The notes under the pieces are model-generated. The model made no database searches. It was not told the origin of the DNA and saw only the letters and a program-made list of their open reading frames with translations. Positions 26,440-35,827 of a DNA stretch of 64,000 nt are shown piece by piece (the first letter of the stretch is position 1; each line of letters starts with the position of its first letter). Made by a program: the position numbers and the translations under genes. Origin of the DNA: Amphritea sp. 1_MG-2023 (GTDB taxonomy: Bacteria > Pseudomonadota > Gammaproteobacteria > Pseudomonadales > Balneatricaceae); the NCBI RefSeq assembly GCF_030547545.1, contig NZ_JAUOQE010000001.1, forward strand, positions 267,154 to 331,153, given 5' to 3'.

Positions 26440-27291
26440 TTAATGCGCGCTGATACCGCGAATCGCTTCGGAGCGACGACGTAGGTATTCCACGGTGCTT
26501 AGCAGCAAGATAGACATACATACCAGCAGGGTTGCAACCGCCAGTATGGTCGGACTAATCTGCTCACGAATACCCGCCCACATCTGCATCGGTACAGTTC
26601 GCTGTTCAGCGCCCGCAATAAAGATCGCAACTACCACCTCATCAACTGAGGTCATCAGGGCGAACAGGCCACCCGAAATAACGCCAGTCATAATCAGTGG
26701 CACGGTGATTTTAAAGAATGCATAAGTGGGTGAAGCGCCAAGACTATTGGCTGCTCTGACTAAGTTATAATCGAAGCCACTGAGGGTGGCCGTCACGGTA
26801 ATCACAACAAACGGCGTTCCTAATGCGGTATGCGCTAGAATTAAGCCCATGTAGCTTTGTGATACCCCGATAGATGAATAGAAAAAGAACATCCCTGCTG
26901 CTGAAATAATCAGTGGCACAATCATGGGGGAGATCAATAAGCCCATGATGAGCCCTTTGAAGGGCAGTTCTGAGCGACTCAATCCCAAGGCGGCAAGGGT
27001 GCCAAGCACCATTGACAGAAAGGTTGAACAAACGGCGACGATAAAAGTATTTTTGATCGCAGCCATCCAGCGTTCACTGCCGAAAAACTCCTCATACCAA
27101 CGTAATGAGTAGGCTTCCGGTTCGAAAGCCAGCATGCCTTCAGTAAAACTGAAATAGGGCTCAATATTAAACGACAATGGAATAATAATGAGCAATGGTG
27201 TTATCAGGAAAATAAAAACCATGCCGCAAAGAACGCGAAACGCATAGTACCAAAATGTTTCTAGTGGGCCTGCATATGCTGGAAGTGCCAT
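26440..27291 (-). CDS. ABC transporter permease, PotC-like (polyamine-type)
   Basis: 283 residues with six predicted helices. The EAA loop is RAANSLGASPTYAFFKITVPLIM near 180-200, of the MalFG/PotBC family. It is the second inner-membrane permease of a spermidine/putrescine-type importer. The gene follows the other permease by 4 nt and is last in a minus-strand operon (ATPase, binding protein, permease, permease). Confidence 0.92.
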   Translation of the reverse strand: MALPAYAGPLETFWYYAFRVLCGMVFIFLITPLLIIIPLSFNIEPYFSFTEGMLAFEPEAYSLRWYEEFFGSERWMAAIKNTFIVAVCSTFLSMVLGTLAALGLSRSELPFKGLIMGLLISPMIVPLIISAAGMFFFYSSIGVSQSYMGLILAHTALGTPFVVITVTATLSGFDYNLVRAANSLGASPTYAFFKITVPLIMTGVISGGLFALMTSVDEVVVAIFIAGAEQRTVPMQMWAGIREQISPTILAVATLLVCMSILLLSTVEYLRRRSEAIRGISAH

Positions 27292-27295
27292 AATC

Positions 27296-28567
27296 TTACC
27301 TCAACGTCATCTGATTGTTACCGCCAAAGAGACGGCTATAAATGGCATAGATACCTAAGACGAGTGCCAGTAGCACCACACCTAATGCTGCAGCGAGACC
27401 CCAGTTCAGCGAGCTTTGCATATGGTAAGCAATCATATTACCGATAAATTGACCGGTCTGTCCGCCGACGAGTGCGGGGGTGATGTAATAACCGATCGCC
27501 AGAATAAACACCAAGATAGCGCCAGCGGAAATACCCGGCACTGATTGAGGTAGATAAACCTTAATGAAGGCGGTATACGGTGTCGCGCCAAGCGAACGCG
27601 CGGCACGCATATAACTTGGTGGAATGGTTTTCATCACCGAATAGAGCGGTAAAATCATAAACGGCAGTAGTATATGAGTCATCGCAATGACGGTACCCGT
27701 GGCGTTGTAAATCATACTTAGGCGACTTTCATCATTGACGAGGCCAAACCAGACCAAGATATCATTGATCACACCTTGACCTTGTAGCAGGGCAATCCAA
27801 GATGAAGTACGCACTAGTAAGGAGGTCCAGAAGGGGAGTAATACCAAGATCATGAGGGTGTTGGCGATGCGCATGGGCAGTGATGCCAGCAGATAGGAAA
27901 CGGGGTAACCCAGTACCAGAGTCAGCACGGTGATTAAGACAGACATCCAAACGGTACGCCAGAGCATCTGTAGATAGACGCGCTGATTCTCTGGCAGCAT
28001 TTTGATTTCGCCATCGGGCGTTGTTTCCATATCAAATGCGGCAATGTAATAGGAAGCGGTATACGGTTTTGATTCGCGTTTAATCACGCGCCAGTTATCG
28101 ATATCGCCCCAGCCTTTCTTAATTTTAATAAGTTGTTCTTTATAGGGGGGCTTGAGTCTAGCTGCCTTGCGTGCGGTGCCAACGATAAGGCTACGCATCT
28201 GGCTTTTTTCGTAATTAAGACGGGTGGCCGCTTTACCAATCGTGTGGTTTTTACGACCTTCTACCAAGTCTTTAACCAGCGCGGCATAGGTTGCCTCGTT
28301 GGGTAGTTCATTCTTATCGCCATCCCAGTCAGCCAAGGCTGCTGTTGTGTTTGGCATATACTCAGACACTTGAGGGTTATCAATCGAACGGAACAGCATG
28401 GACGCTATAGGTGAGACGAAAGTGACCATAATAAAGATCAGCAGCGGTGCTACCAGAAACAGAGCCCGGAATTTTTTGCGGCGTAGTGAACGATGCATAT
28501 CCGAGGTAAGGCGTTTCTGTTCGTCCGGGGTTAATTGGCCTTCGGCCTCGACAGTATTTGCCATCAT
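27296..28567 (-). CDS. ABC transporter permease, PotB-like, with large periplasmic insertion
   Basis: 423 residues, longer than the usual 280-300. After the first helix (about 36-59) comes a hydrophilic stretch of about 140 residues (DIDNWRVIKRESKP is near its end). The five remaining helices and the EAA loop RAARSLGATPTYAFIK-like (RAARSLGATPYTAFIKVYLP) follow. This extended form is common in polyamine/spermidine-type importers of marine proteobacteria. Two adjacent ATGs (28567, 28564) could start the gene. Confidence 0.9.
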   Translation of the reverse strand: MMANTVEAEGQLTPDEQKRLTSDMHRSLRRKKFRALFLVAPLLIFIMVTFVSPIASMLFRSIDNPQVSEYMPNTTAALADWDGDKNELPNEATYAALVKDLVEGRKNHTIGKAATRLNYEKSQMRSLIVGTARKAARLKPPYKEQLIKIKKGWGDIDNWRVIKRESKPYTASYYIAAFDMETTPDGEIKMLPENQRVYLQMLWRTVWMSVLITVLTLVLGYPVSYLLASLPMRIANTLMILVLLPFWTSLLVRTSSWIALLQGQGVINDILVWFGLVNDESRLSMIYNATGTVIAMTHILLPFMILPLYSVMKTIPPSYMRAARSLGATPYTAFIKVYLPQSVPGISAGAILVFILAIGYYITPALVGGQTGQFIGNMIAYHMQSSLNWGLAAALGVVLLALVLGIYAIYSRLFGGNNQMTLR

Positions 28568-28714
28568 GAGGAATATAATCCCTTGTTTGAAAATGAATTA
28601 AAATGACGGTTGATTAAACCTGTTACCGTTATCATCCGCAGACAGATCATTAGTTGATCGTATAGCGTACTAAGCGATCAAATAATGACGCGAAAACTGC
28701 ATTTAACTCATAAA

Positions 28715-28734
28715 GGGGGGCTGATTCGCCCCCC
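28715..28734 (-). terminator. GC-rich hairpin after the binding-protein gene
   Basis: GGGGGGC-TGATTC-GCCCCCC, followed on the minus strand by TTTA. It sits between the binding protein and the permeases, a position where a partial terminator keeps the receptor in excess. Confidence 0.7.
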
Positions 28735-28747
28735 ACAATTTAGCGAC

Positions 28748-29842
28748 TTATTGAACTAACCAAGCGTTAAAGCGTTGACGCAGTTCGTCACCGTTATCAG
28801 CCCAGAACTCAGCATCTTTCTTGATCGGTGTTTTGAAGTTAACCGGCGTTGTTGGCATATGTGGAGCCATTTCTACGCCTGTTTCTGCGTGAGTGGATAC
28901 CAGTGGTGCCGATGATTGACGTGCAGGACCGTAAGAGATGTATTTAGTCTGATCGGCCAAACGTTGTGTATCGGTGGCAAAGCGCAGGTAATCCATGGCG
29001 GCTTTCTTATTCGGAGCACCTTTAGGCACAATATAGCCATCTAACTCGTACATTTGACCGTCCCAAATAATGGTGAACGGTTGTTTTTCAACAACTTGAG
29101 CGTTAAAGATACGACCGTTATAAGCTGACGCGATGGCTACTTCACCGTCGGCTAACAGTTGTGGTGGTTGAGCACCGGCATCCCACCAGATAACGGAATC
29201 TTTAATGGTGTCCAGTTTAGCGAATGCACGCTCGACGCCTTCAGGGGTGCTTAGAACATCATAGACTTCGTCATAAGGAACGCCATCGGCAGCGAGTGCC
29301 CACTCGAGGTTGGCATCAGGCTTTTTCTCTAGTGCACGTTTGCCGGGAAACTTTTCGATGTTGAAGACATCGGCAATGGTTTTCGGTTTTTCACCGGGGA
29401 AAGCGGTATCGTTGTAAGAAAACAGAGTGGCATAAACGATCGTTGGTACGTAACAGCCCGACAGAGAGCCTTCGACGAAGTCTTCCATTACCGGTGTGCC
29501 ATCCGCACCCGGATTAAGATCTTTTTCGTAATCCAATTCTTGAGCAATACCTTCATCACAAGCCAGGATTGCATCCCCTTCCAGAATATCGACTATATCC
29601 CAAGTGACGTTACCCGCTTCCGCCTGAGCACGCAAACCTGCCAGGCCGTTACCTGACTTGTCTTCATCGATAATCTCGATGCCGGTTTTGGCGGTGAACG
29701 GATCACTATAAGCCATCCGTTGGGATTTCGTGTACGCTCCACCCCATGATACAACCGTCAGAGATTCTGCGGCCGTTGCAGAACCCACGCAGACAGCAGC
29801 ACTCAGTGCTAGGACAGATGATAGTTTGGAAAATTTCTTCAT
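28748..29842 (-). CDS. Polyamine-type ABC transporter, periplasmic binding protein (PotD-like)
   Basis: 364 residues. The signal peptide ends near 24 (SATAA-ESL). The mature protein begins LTVVSWGGAYTKSQRMAY, typical of cluster D/PotD-like receptors. A conserved WWDAGAQPPQLLADGEVAIASAYNGR segment follows (two adjacent Trp and the Asp face the ligand in this family). It should bind an amine, possibly spermidine, putrescine or a related cation. Second gene of the minus-strand operon, separated from the permeases by a hairpin. Confidence 0.9.
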   Translation of the reverse strand: MKKFSKLSSVLALSAAVCVGSATAAESLTVVSWGGAYTKSQRMAYSDPFTAKTGIEIIDEDKSGNGLAGLRAQAEAGNVTWDIVDILEGDAILACDEGIAQELDYEKDLNPGADGTPVMEDFVEGSLSGCYVPTIVYATLFSYNDTAFPGEKPKTIADVFNIEKFPGKRALEKKPDANLEWALAADGVPYDEVYDVLSTPEGVERAFAKLDTIKDSVIWWDAGAQPPQLLADGEVAIASAYNGRIFNAQVVEKQPFTIIWDGQMYELDGYIVPKGAPNKKAAMDYLRFATDTQRLADQTKYISYGPARQSSAPLVSTHAETGVEMAPHMPTTPVNFKTPIKKDAEFWADNGDELRQRFNAWLVQ

Positions 29843-29959
29843 TGGATATTTCCTCTTTGGGCTTATTGATATCTTCTTCGTGAAGACACTATTTATTGGC
29901 TTATCATAGACATGATGAAGCCTTTATTATTTTCAATAGATATTAAATTTTGAGCGGGC

Positions 29960-31060
29960 TTAGATTGCATCTAACGCTCGGCAATCCTTGGATGACCAGC
30001 CAATCGGCGCAGTACCACCCACTTGTAAGCCTTTGTTATCCGTTGCGTTCGGTACTTTAACGATGAATTCATCATGACCACAGACATTCATACGCACACG
30101 TTTATGGTCACCTAGGTAGATAACTTCTTCTACCTTGCCGGTAAATACGTTATCGCACTGACCCTCAACAGGATCAAGAAAGACGCGTTCAGGACGAAGA
30201 GACAGGGTGCTTTCCTTGCCAATAGCATCGGTATTGATATCCAGCGCCGTGACTTGTTCACCGGTAGGCAGGCGCACGGTACAGATGCCGTCTTGTGTCG
30301 ATTGCAGCGTACCGGTTAACTTATTGTTTTCACCGATAAACTGAGCAACAAATGAGTTGGTGGGTTTTTCGTAGAGTTCGGTCGGCGGTGCTAATTGTTG
30401 AATGATGCCATCATTAAAGACGGCAATCCGATTCGACATGGTTAAGGCTTCAGATTGATCGTGAGTAACATAAACCACCGTCACGCCCAAGCGTTCATGA
30501 ATATGTTTGATTTCGTACTGCATCTGTTCCCGTAGGTTTTTATCCAGCGCGCCAAGGGGTTCATCCATGAGGATCAAATCAGGTTCAAAAACCAATGCCC
30601 GAGCGACCGCGACTCGCTGTTGCTGTCCGCCGGATAGTTGCGCCGGACGTCGATCGCCGAAGCTACCTAGTTCGACCATATCTAGGGCTTTTTTAACGCG
30701 ATCTTCGATATCTGATTTGCCCATGTTGCGTACTTTGAGGGGAAAGGCGAGGTTTTCTGCAACGGTCATATGAGGAAATAAAGCATAGTTTTGGAAAACC
30801 ATACCGATACCGCGTTTGTGGGGGGCTACGTTGTTGATTGAACGGCCGTCGAGGTAGATGTTGCCATGGGTTGCTGTTTCAAAACCTGCCAACATCATCA
30901 ATGATGTTGTTTTTCCTGAGCCTGATGGCCCAAGCATCGTTAAGAACTCACCGCGAGGGACATCAATATTCAGGTCTTTAACGACGAGAACCTTGCCGTC
31001 GTAGCTTTTCTGAACTCCTTCAAACCTTACGAAAGCCTCACTGGAAGCTGAATTTTCCAT
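29960..31060 (-). CDS. Polyamine-type ABC transporter ATPase (PotA-like)
   Basis: 366 residues. Walker A is GPSGSGKTTSLMMLAG near 44-59, signature LSGGQQQRVAVARAL, Walker B LILMDEPLGALD, H-loop THDQSEALTM. A C-terminal TOBE-like domain from about 280 contains SLRPERVFLDP. It energises uptake through the two permeases downstream. First gene of the operon; the promoter must lie in the AT-rich region above 31061. Confidence 0.93.
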   Translation of the reverse strand: MENSASSEAFVRFEGVQKSYDGKVLVVKDLNIDVPRGEFLTMLGPSGSGKTTSLMMLAGFETATHGNIYLDGRSINNVAPHKRGIGMVFQNYALFPHMTVAENLAFPLKVRNMGKSDIEDRVKKALDMVELGSFGDRRPAQLSGGQQQRVAVARALVFEPDLILMDEPLGALDKNLREQMQYEIKHIHERLGVTVVYVTHDQSEALTMSNRIAVFNDGIIQQLAPPTELYEKPTNSFVAQFIGENNKLTGTLQSTQDGICTVRLPTGEQVTALDINTDAIGKESTLSLRPERVFLDPVEGQCDNVFTGKVEEVIYLGDHKRVRMNVCGHDEFIVKVPNATDNKGLQVGGTAPIGWSSKDCRALDAI

Positions 31061-31528
31061 TGCTAATTATGCCTCGCTACAATTTATTTTTTTGTGGTCG
31101 CAAATTTAAAATCTGTAGTCAGATACTGTTTCGTGTCTGTTATTACCCTACGATAATACGAAGTGTAAGTGCAAACATTACCTTACAAAACATGTCATTA
31201 AGTGCTTTCTAGTCGTTTTCTTGTAAAAAAATTACCAATTTCACTATGTTTTTTGCCTGTTTACGACATTTCTCTATTTCGGGGTTGCGGCAAACTCGTT
31301 GATGCTATCAAAGCCGCTTCGCTTTAATTCGGTGCGTGTCATGTTACGCAGAACGGTGCGGTGGTGTTTGACGCTTCATCTGTGCCTGTCGTTGCCCCAT
31401 TCTGGATGATGCAACGCGTTGTGATATTGACACTCAACATGACTCACGTCAGCTATGTTTTTAGGTTGAGTTGGCGGTGGTTGAACGGGTTGATCTGCAG
31501 CTCAATGTGAGCTTGGGCAATAAACTAG

Positions 31529-31680
31529 CTTGATCGCTCTTGCCTATGCCGCCAAGCTGAGGGTGGATGACAAGCGCCGGTTTCACTGAGTGAGAAGACT
31601 GATTCGAAGCCTATGGGACGTTTGATATTCAACTTCATGGGTACTCAAGGTGTTGAGATACTTGAGATTATAGTGGGCTA
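31529..31680 (+). pseudogene. Possible serine-recombinase remnant
   Basis: In the 770-bp gap between the ABC importer and the glucosylglycerate operon, one frame reads LDRS... then, after a stop codon, SLSEKTDSKPMGRLIFNFMG. This resembles the LDRLxRS and SLTExIDTxTPMGRLxFxxxG blocks of resolvase/invertase family recombinases in the right order. Spacing is shortened and stops are present, so if genuine it is a decayed fragment. The rest of the gap (31061-31528, 31681-31830) shows nothing I can support. Confidence 0.33.
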
Positions 31681-31830
31681 GACTTAAGTTTTTATAAATC
31701 GGTATGGTTCCTGCAGTAGTCTGAGTATGAAGACCGTATTTTGCTTAAATAAGCGTTGTTTGCCCTATCTTGGTGCGCTTTTGAGGCGCTTAGATATGCC
31801 TGCACTGTTCGTGATTAAGGGAGAGATGAG

Positions 31831-32727
31831 ATGAGAGCGAAGATTCTGGTTTTTACCGATCTCGATGGCTCACTACTCGATCATTACACCTATCGCTTTG
31901 ATCAAGCGAAGCCATTATTGGCGTTATTAAAACAGACTCACGTGCCGGTTATTCCGGTGACGAGTAAAACGCGCGCCGAATTATCGGTGCTACGTGGGGA
32001 ATTAGATAGCGATGAGCCGTTTATCGTTGAAAATGGTGCGGCGGTGTTTATGCCTGCTGAATACTTTGATGTTCCGCCCAGCGAGTGTATCGAAGTCGAT
32101 GGCTTTTATTGCGCCCAATTTTCTAAACCGCGTGACTATTGGCTCGACTTGTTGGCCCAGCAAAGCGATGAATTTGAGGGCGAATTTGAAACCTTCACAG
32201 CGTTAGGGGTAGACGGCATCTGTGCGTCTACGGGGTTATCAGCAGAGGCCGCTCGATTGGCGAATACGCGTGAATTTAGCGAGCCGGTTAAGTGGCGAGG
32301 TTCTGAACAGCGTAAATCTCTCTTTGTCGCACGACTCAGAGCGGCGGGCGCGACGGTACTTCAAGGAGGGCGATTTCTACATGTGACGGGCGCTTGTAAT
32401 AAAGGTAAGGCGTTGCAATGGCTCTATCAACAATATCAAAGCGTCACATCATCGTTGATGGAAGAGCGTCGGTGTTTGACGATTGCCGTGGGTGATGGGG
32501 AGAACGATGTGGATATGTTACAGGTGGCTAACTGTGCGGTGATCATTCGTTCACCGGTACATGAGCCGCCAGTGATCGAACATAATAATATCTATCGCAC
32601 TCAGCAAACCGGCCCTGAGGGGTGGGTTGAGGGCGTCAGTTGGTTTTTAGGCGCCTCTGAACGGCCGATAGAGATGAATTTAATTGAATACCTTCGGAAG
32701 AAGCTAAGGAGTCATGTTAATGGGTGA
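31831..32727 (+). CDS. Mannosyl/glucosyl-3-phosphoglycerate phosphatase (HAD family)
   Basis: 298 residues of the Cof/MPGP HAD group. Motif I FTDLDGSLLDHYTY has the two catalytic aspartates, motif II is VIPVTSKTRAEL, then PFIVENGAAVF, and motif III/IV is GDGENDVDMLQVANCAVII. The family removes phosphate from glycosyl-3-phosphoglycerate to release the compatible solute glycosylglycerate. Next to a GpgS-type synthase, the likely substrate is glucosyl-3-phosphoglycerate. AAGGGAGAGATGAG precedes the start. Confidence 0.9.
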   Translation: MRAKILVFTDLDGSLLDHYTYRFDQAKPLLALLKQTHVPVIPVTSKTRAELSVLRGELDSDEPFIVENGAAVFMPAEYFDVPPSECIEVDGFYCAQFSKPRDYWLDLLAQQSDEFEGEFETFTALGVDGICASTGLSAEAARLANTREFSEPVKWRGSEQRKSLFVARLRAAGATVLQGGRFLHVTGACNKGKALQWLYQQYQSVTSSLMEERRCLTIAVGDGENDVDMLQVANCAVIIRSPVHEPPVIEHNNIYRTQQTGPEGWVEGVSWFLGASERPIEMNLIEYLRKKLRSHVNG

Positions 32728-33946
32728 TTTTTATCAGAATGGCATTATTACGACGTTGCATCATCTGGCGGACCGACCGATTGAAGAGGTAGAAGCTGAA
32801 CTTGTACGTTTCGGTCGTAAACGACCTCTGGCATTGATTCTACCCTCATTGTTTTCTGAGCTTGAAGGGCCGGCGCTGAGTCATATTATCGATGAGATTA
32901 GTCAGGTGCCTTACCTGTCAGAGGTGGTTATCGGGTTGGATCGAGCTGATGCAGATCAGTTTCGTTTTGCGCGTCAGTTTTTCAGTAAATTACCTCAACA
33001 TCATCGTATTCTCTGGAATGATGGCCCACGGTTACGGGCGTTGGATGCCGAGCTACAAGCGTTGAAACTGGCACCTAAAGAAGCTGGCAAGGGGCGTAAC
33101 GTCTGGTATTGCATGGGTTATATTTTGGCGACTGGGCGGGCGGAGTCGGTGGCATTACATGATTGTGATGTCACTACTTACAATCGAGAGATGTTAGCTC
33201 GCTTGATTTATCCGGTGGCGAATCCTCAGTTTAACTATGAGTTTTGTAAAGGCTTCTATGCTCGGGTGTCTGATGGCAAGATTAATGGCCGTGTCAGTCG
33301 CTTACTGGTGACACCGCTATTACGCGCGCTGAAGAAAGTCTTCGGTGAAATTGAATACCTGCAATTTCTCGATAGTTTTCGTTATCCGTTAGCGGGTGAG
33401 TTTTCTTTTCGTCGAGACGTGTTGACGGATATTCGCATTCCCAGTGATTGGGGGCTAGAGATCGGCGTGCTATCAGAGATGCATCGTAACTATGCCAATA
33501 ATCGACTCTGTCAGGTGGATATTGCCGATCAGTACGATCATAAACATCAGGATCTGTCGCTGGATGATATGCAGGCGGGCTTATCGAAGATGTCGATCGA
33601 TATTACTAAGTCATTATTCCGTAAGCTGGCGACTCAGGGGCATACCTTCAACACCGAAACGTTCCGTTCAGTGAAAGCGACCTATTATCGTATCGCCCTA
33701 GATTTCGTTGAAACCTATCACAATGATGCCATGATGAATGGTCTGCAGTTGGATATTCATGCTGAAGAGATGGCGGTAGAGATGTTCTCACGTAATATTA
33801 TTACCGCGGGCGAGCAATTTTTGTGCAACCCCATGGAAACGCCTTTTATTCCGAGTTGGAGTCGAGTGTCCAGTGCGATGCCAGATGTGTTTGATCGTTT
33901 GATTGAAGCGGTTGAGTTAGATCATCAAGAGTTTATGGCGGAATAA
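32720..33946 (+). CDS. gpgS: Glucosyl-3-phosphoglycerate synthase (GT81-like)
   Basis: 408 residues from ATG 32720. AAGGAG is 8 nt upstream; an ATG at 32714 would be only 2 nt from it. GT81-type features: [17 protein letters not shown] and [12 protein letters not shown] (nucleotide-sugar pocket), the metal-binding [18 protein letters not shown], and FCKGFYARV. The reaction is a nucleoside diphosphate glucose plus 3-phosphoglycerate giving glucosyl-3-phosphoglycerate. It overlaps the phosphatase gene by 8 nt and is one base from the phosphorylase gene, so the three are an operon. Confidence 0.88.
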   Translation: MGDFYQNGIITTLHHLADRPIEEVEAELVRFGRKRPLALILPSLFSELEGPALSHIIDEISQVPYLSEVVIGLDRADADQFRFARQFFSKLPQHHRILWNDGPRLRALDAELQALKLAPKEAGKGRNVWYCMGYILATGRAESVALHDCDVTTYNREMLARLIYPVANPQFNYEFCKGFYARVSDGKINGRVSRLLVTPLLRALKKVFGEIEYLQFLDSFRYPLAGEFSFRRDVLTDIRIPSDWGLEIGVLSEMHRNYANNRLCQVDIADQYDHKHQDLSLDDMQAGLSKMSIDITKSLFRKLATQGHTFNTETFRSVKATYYRIALDFVETYHNDAMMNGLQLDIHAEEMAVEMFSRNIITAGEQFLCNPMETPFIPSWSRVSSAMPDVFDRLIEAVELDHQEFMAE

Positions 33947-33947
33947 C

Positions 33948-35702
33948 ATGGATAGTGTGTTTAATAGTGCCAGTGCTCAGTTAGCCAGTCAGATCGAAAA
34001 TCATCTGCAAAATATCTATTGTTCCTTTGAGCAAGAGGAAATAACTCAACTGTTATCCGATCTGATTTCGATTATGCGACTAGGCAGCGTTGAGCAGCTA
34101 CCGACGCCGTATCAAAATCACTGGAGTCAGCAAGATATCATCATGATTACTTACGGTGATAGCTTGCAGCGTGCGGATGAGCGGGCGATGAGCACCTTGC
34201 ATCACTTTCTTAATGAGCAGTGCGATGGCGTGATTAGCGGCGTTCATGTGCTGCCGTTTTTTCCATACAGTTCCGATGATGGCTTTGCTGTAAGCGATTA
34301 CTATCAGGTACGCGATAGCGTGGGTGAGTGGCAAGATATTCAGCGGTTATCGGCGGAATACCGATTCATGTCTGATCTGGTGATCAATCATGGATCGAGT
34401 CAAAGTACGTGGTTTAACAACTTCGTTAAAGGGGAAGGCGTCGGCCATGATTACTATTTCACGGCCAGCCTCGATGATGATCTTTCGCAGGTTGTTCGGC
34501 CGCGTACCAGTCCGCTGTTGCGTGAGGTTGAAACGGCTGATGGAGTGAAGTACGTCTGGTGTACCTTTAGCCATGATCAGGTCGATTTTGATTTTCGTAA
34601 CACCGCGGTATTAAAAGAGTTTGTGCAAATCATTCGTTTCTATCTCGATCAGGGAGTGAATATTTTTCGCTTAGATGCGATTGCTTTTCTATGGAAAGAA
34701 GCAGGGAGCCGATGTCTTAATCTCGATCAGACTCACGAAGTGGTTCGCCTGTTGCGAACCCTGATTGAATACGCGTGTCCGACGGCGATGATAATCACCG
34801 AGACCAATATTCCTAGTCGCGAGAACCTTTCCTATTTTGGTAATGCCAATGAAGCGCATTGTGTGTATAACTTTTCGCTACCTCCGCTGTTGTTACATGC
34901 CTTAATAACCGGACAGAACTTCTACCTTAAACAGTGGATGATGAGTATGCCTCCGGCACAGGATGGTACCTCGTTCTTTAATTTCATCGCCTCGCATGAT
35001 GGTATTGGCTTACGACCGGTGGAGGGAATTCTACCCGATAGTGAAGTTGATCTGATGATCGAAGCGATGCAAAATCTGGGAGGACATGTCTCCTGGCGAA
35101 CTCTCGATGATGGTGGTAAAAAACCTTACGAAATTAATATTGCCTTGTTTGAGGCATTGCAGGGCACGCTTGAGGGTAAAGATGGCTGGGGAGAGGCACG
35201 CTTTATTTGTGCTCACAGTATCATGTTGGCCTTGGAAGGTATTCCGGGCATCTACCTGCACAGTTTACTCGGTACTTTGAACGATCATGAACGAGTGAAA
35301 AGGACCGGTCACAGTCGTTCTATTAATCGTCATCAGTGGGATTATCCTGAGCTAGAAGCGTTATTAGCCGATGAAACCAGTCATCACTCGCGTGTATTTA
35401 GTGCGCTAAAACATTTAATTGCTATTCGTCGTCAGCAGCAAGCGTTTCATCCTAATGCGACTCAGTTCACGTTGCACTTAGGAGAGCAAATATTTGGTTT
35501 TTGGCGTCAGAGTATCGATCGGACTCAGAATATATTTTGCTTAAATAATATCAGCGCTGCACCGGCTAGCTTATCGTTATCGGATCTTAATCTAATTAGT
35601 ACGCAGGATTGGTCGGATCTACTTAGCGGTCAGCATTATACCGATCTCTTGGCGACACTCGAGTTAGCGCCGTATCAGAGCGTGTGGTTAGCAAACCGGT
35701 AA
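33948..35702 (+). CDS. GH13 glycoside phosphorylase, probably glucosylglycerate phosphorylase
   Basis: 584 residues, GH13 subfamily 18 type. [21 protein letters not shown] is near the N-terminus. The nucleophile motif is [14 protein letters not shown] (Asp), the acid/base [12 protein letters not shown] (Glu), and the third carboxylate [12 protein letters not shown]. The AFLWKE sequence is of the glucosylglycerate phosphorylase group rather than the sucrose phosphorylase group. It should split glucosylglycerate with phosphate to glucose 1-phosphate and glycerate. It lies in one operon with synthesis genes, so it would allow recovery of the solute when osmotic stress ends. Substrate is inferred from motif and context. 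Confidence 0.87.
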   Translation: MDSVFNSASAQLASQIENHLQNIYCSFEQEEITQLLSDLISIMRLGSVEQLPTPYQNHWSQQDIIMITYGDSLQRADERAMSTLHHFLNEQCDGVISGVHVLPFFPYSSDDGFAVSDYYQVRDSVGEWQDIQRLSAEYRFMSDLVINHGSSQSTWFNNFVKGEGVGHDYYFTASLDDDLSQVVRPRTSPLLREVETADGVKYVWCTFSHDQVDFDFRNTAVLKEFVQIIRFYLDQGVNIFRLDAIAFLWKEAGSRCLNLDQTHEVVRLLRTLIEYACPTAMIITETNIPSRENLSYFGNANEAHCVYNFSLPPLLLHALITGQNFYLKQWMMSMPPAQDGTSFFNFIASHDGIGLRPVEGILPDSEVDLMIEAMQNLGGHVSWRTLDDGGKKPYEINIALFEALQGTLEGKDGWGEARFICAHSIMLALEGIPGIYLHSLLGTLNDHERVKRTGHSRSINRHQWDYPELEALLADETSHHSRVFSALKHLIAIRRQQQAFHPNATQFTLHLGEQIFGFWRQSIDRTQNIFCLNNISAAPASLSLSDLNLISTQDWSDLLSGQHYTDLLATLELAPYQSVWLANR

Positions 35703-35793
35703 TGCAGAGCTGATGACGCCGACGGTTGATGCTGAAGGGGTCGTCAGCGCATTGCGCAGTGATGTCTAACTGAAGGCGTTGTTGAGGATGAGA

Positions 35794-35820
35794 TGAGGAA
35801 GCCTGACTCAGGCTTCCTCA
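35794..35820. terminator. Bidirectional hairpin between the phosphorylase gene and rnr
   Basis: TGAGGAAGCCTGA-C-TCAGGCTTCCTCA, perfect 13-bp arms around one base. It lies 91 bp after the phosphorylase stop and 7 bp before the rnr stop, between two convergent genes. Confidence 0.75.
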
Positions 35821-35827
35821 TTGACGC

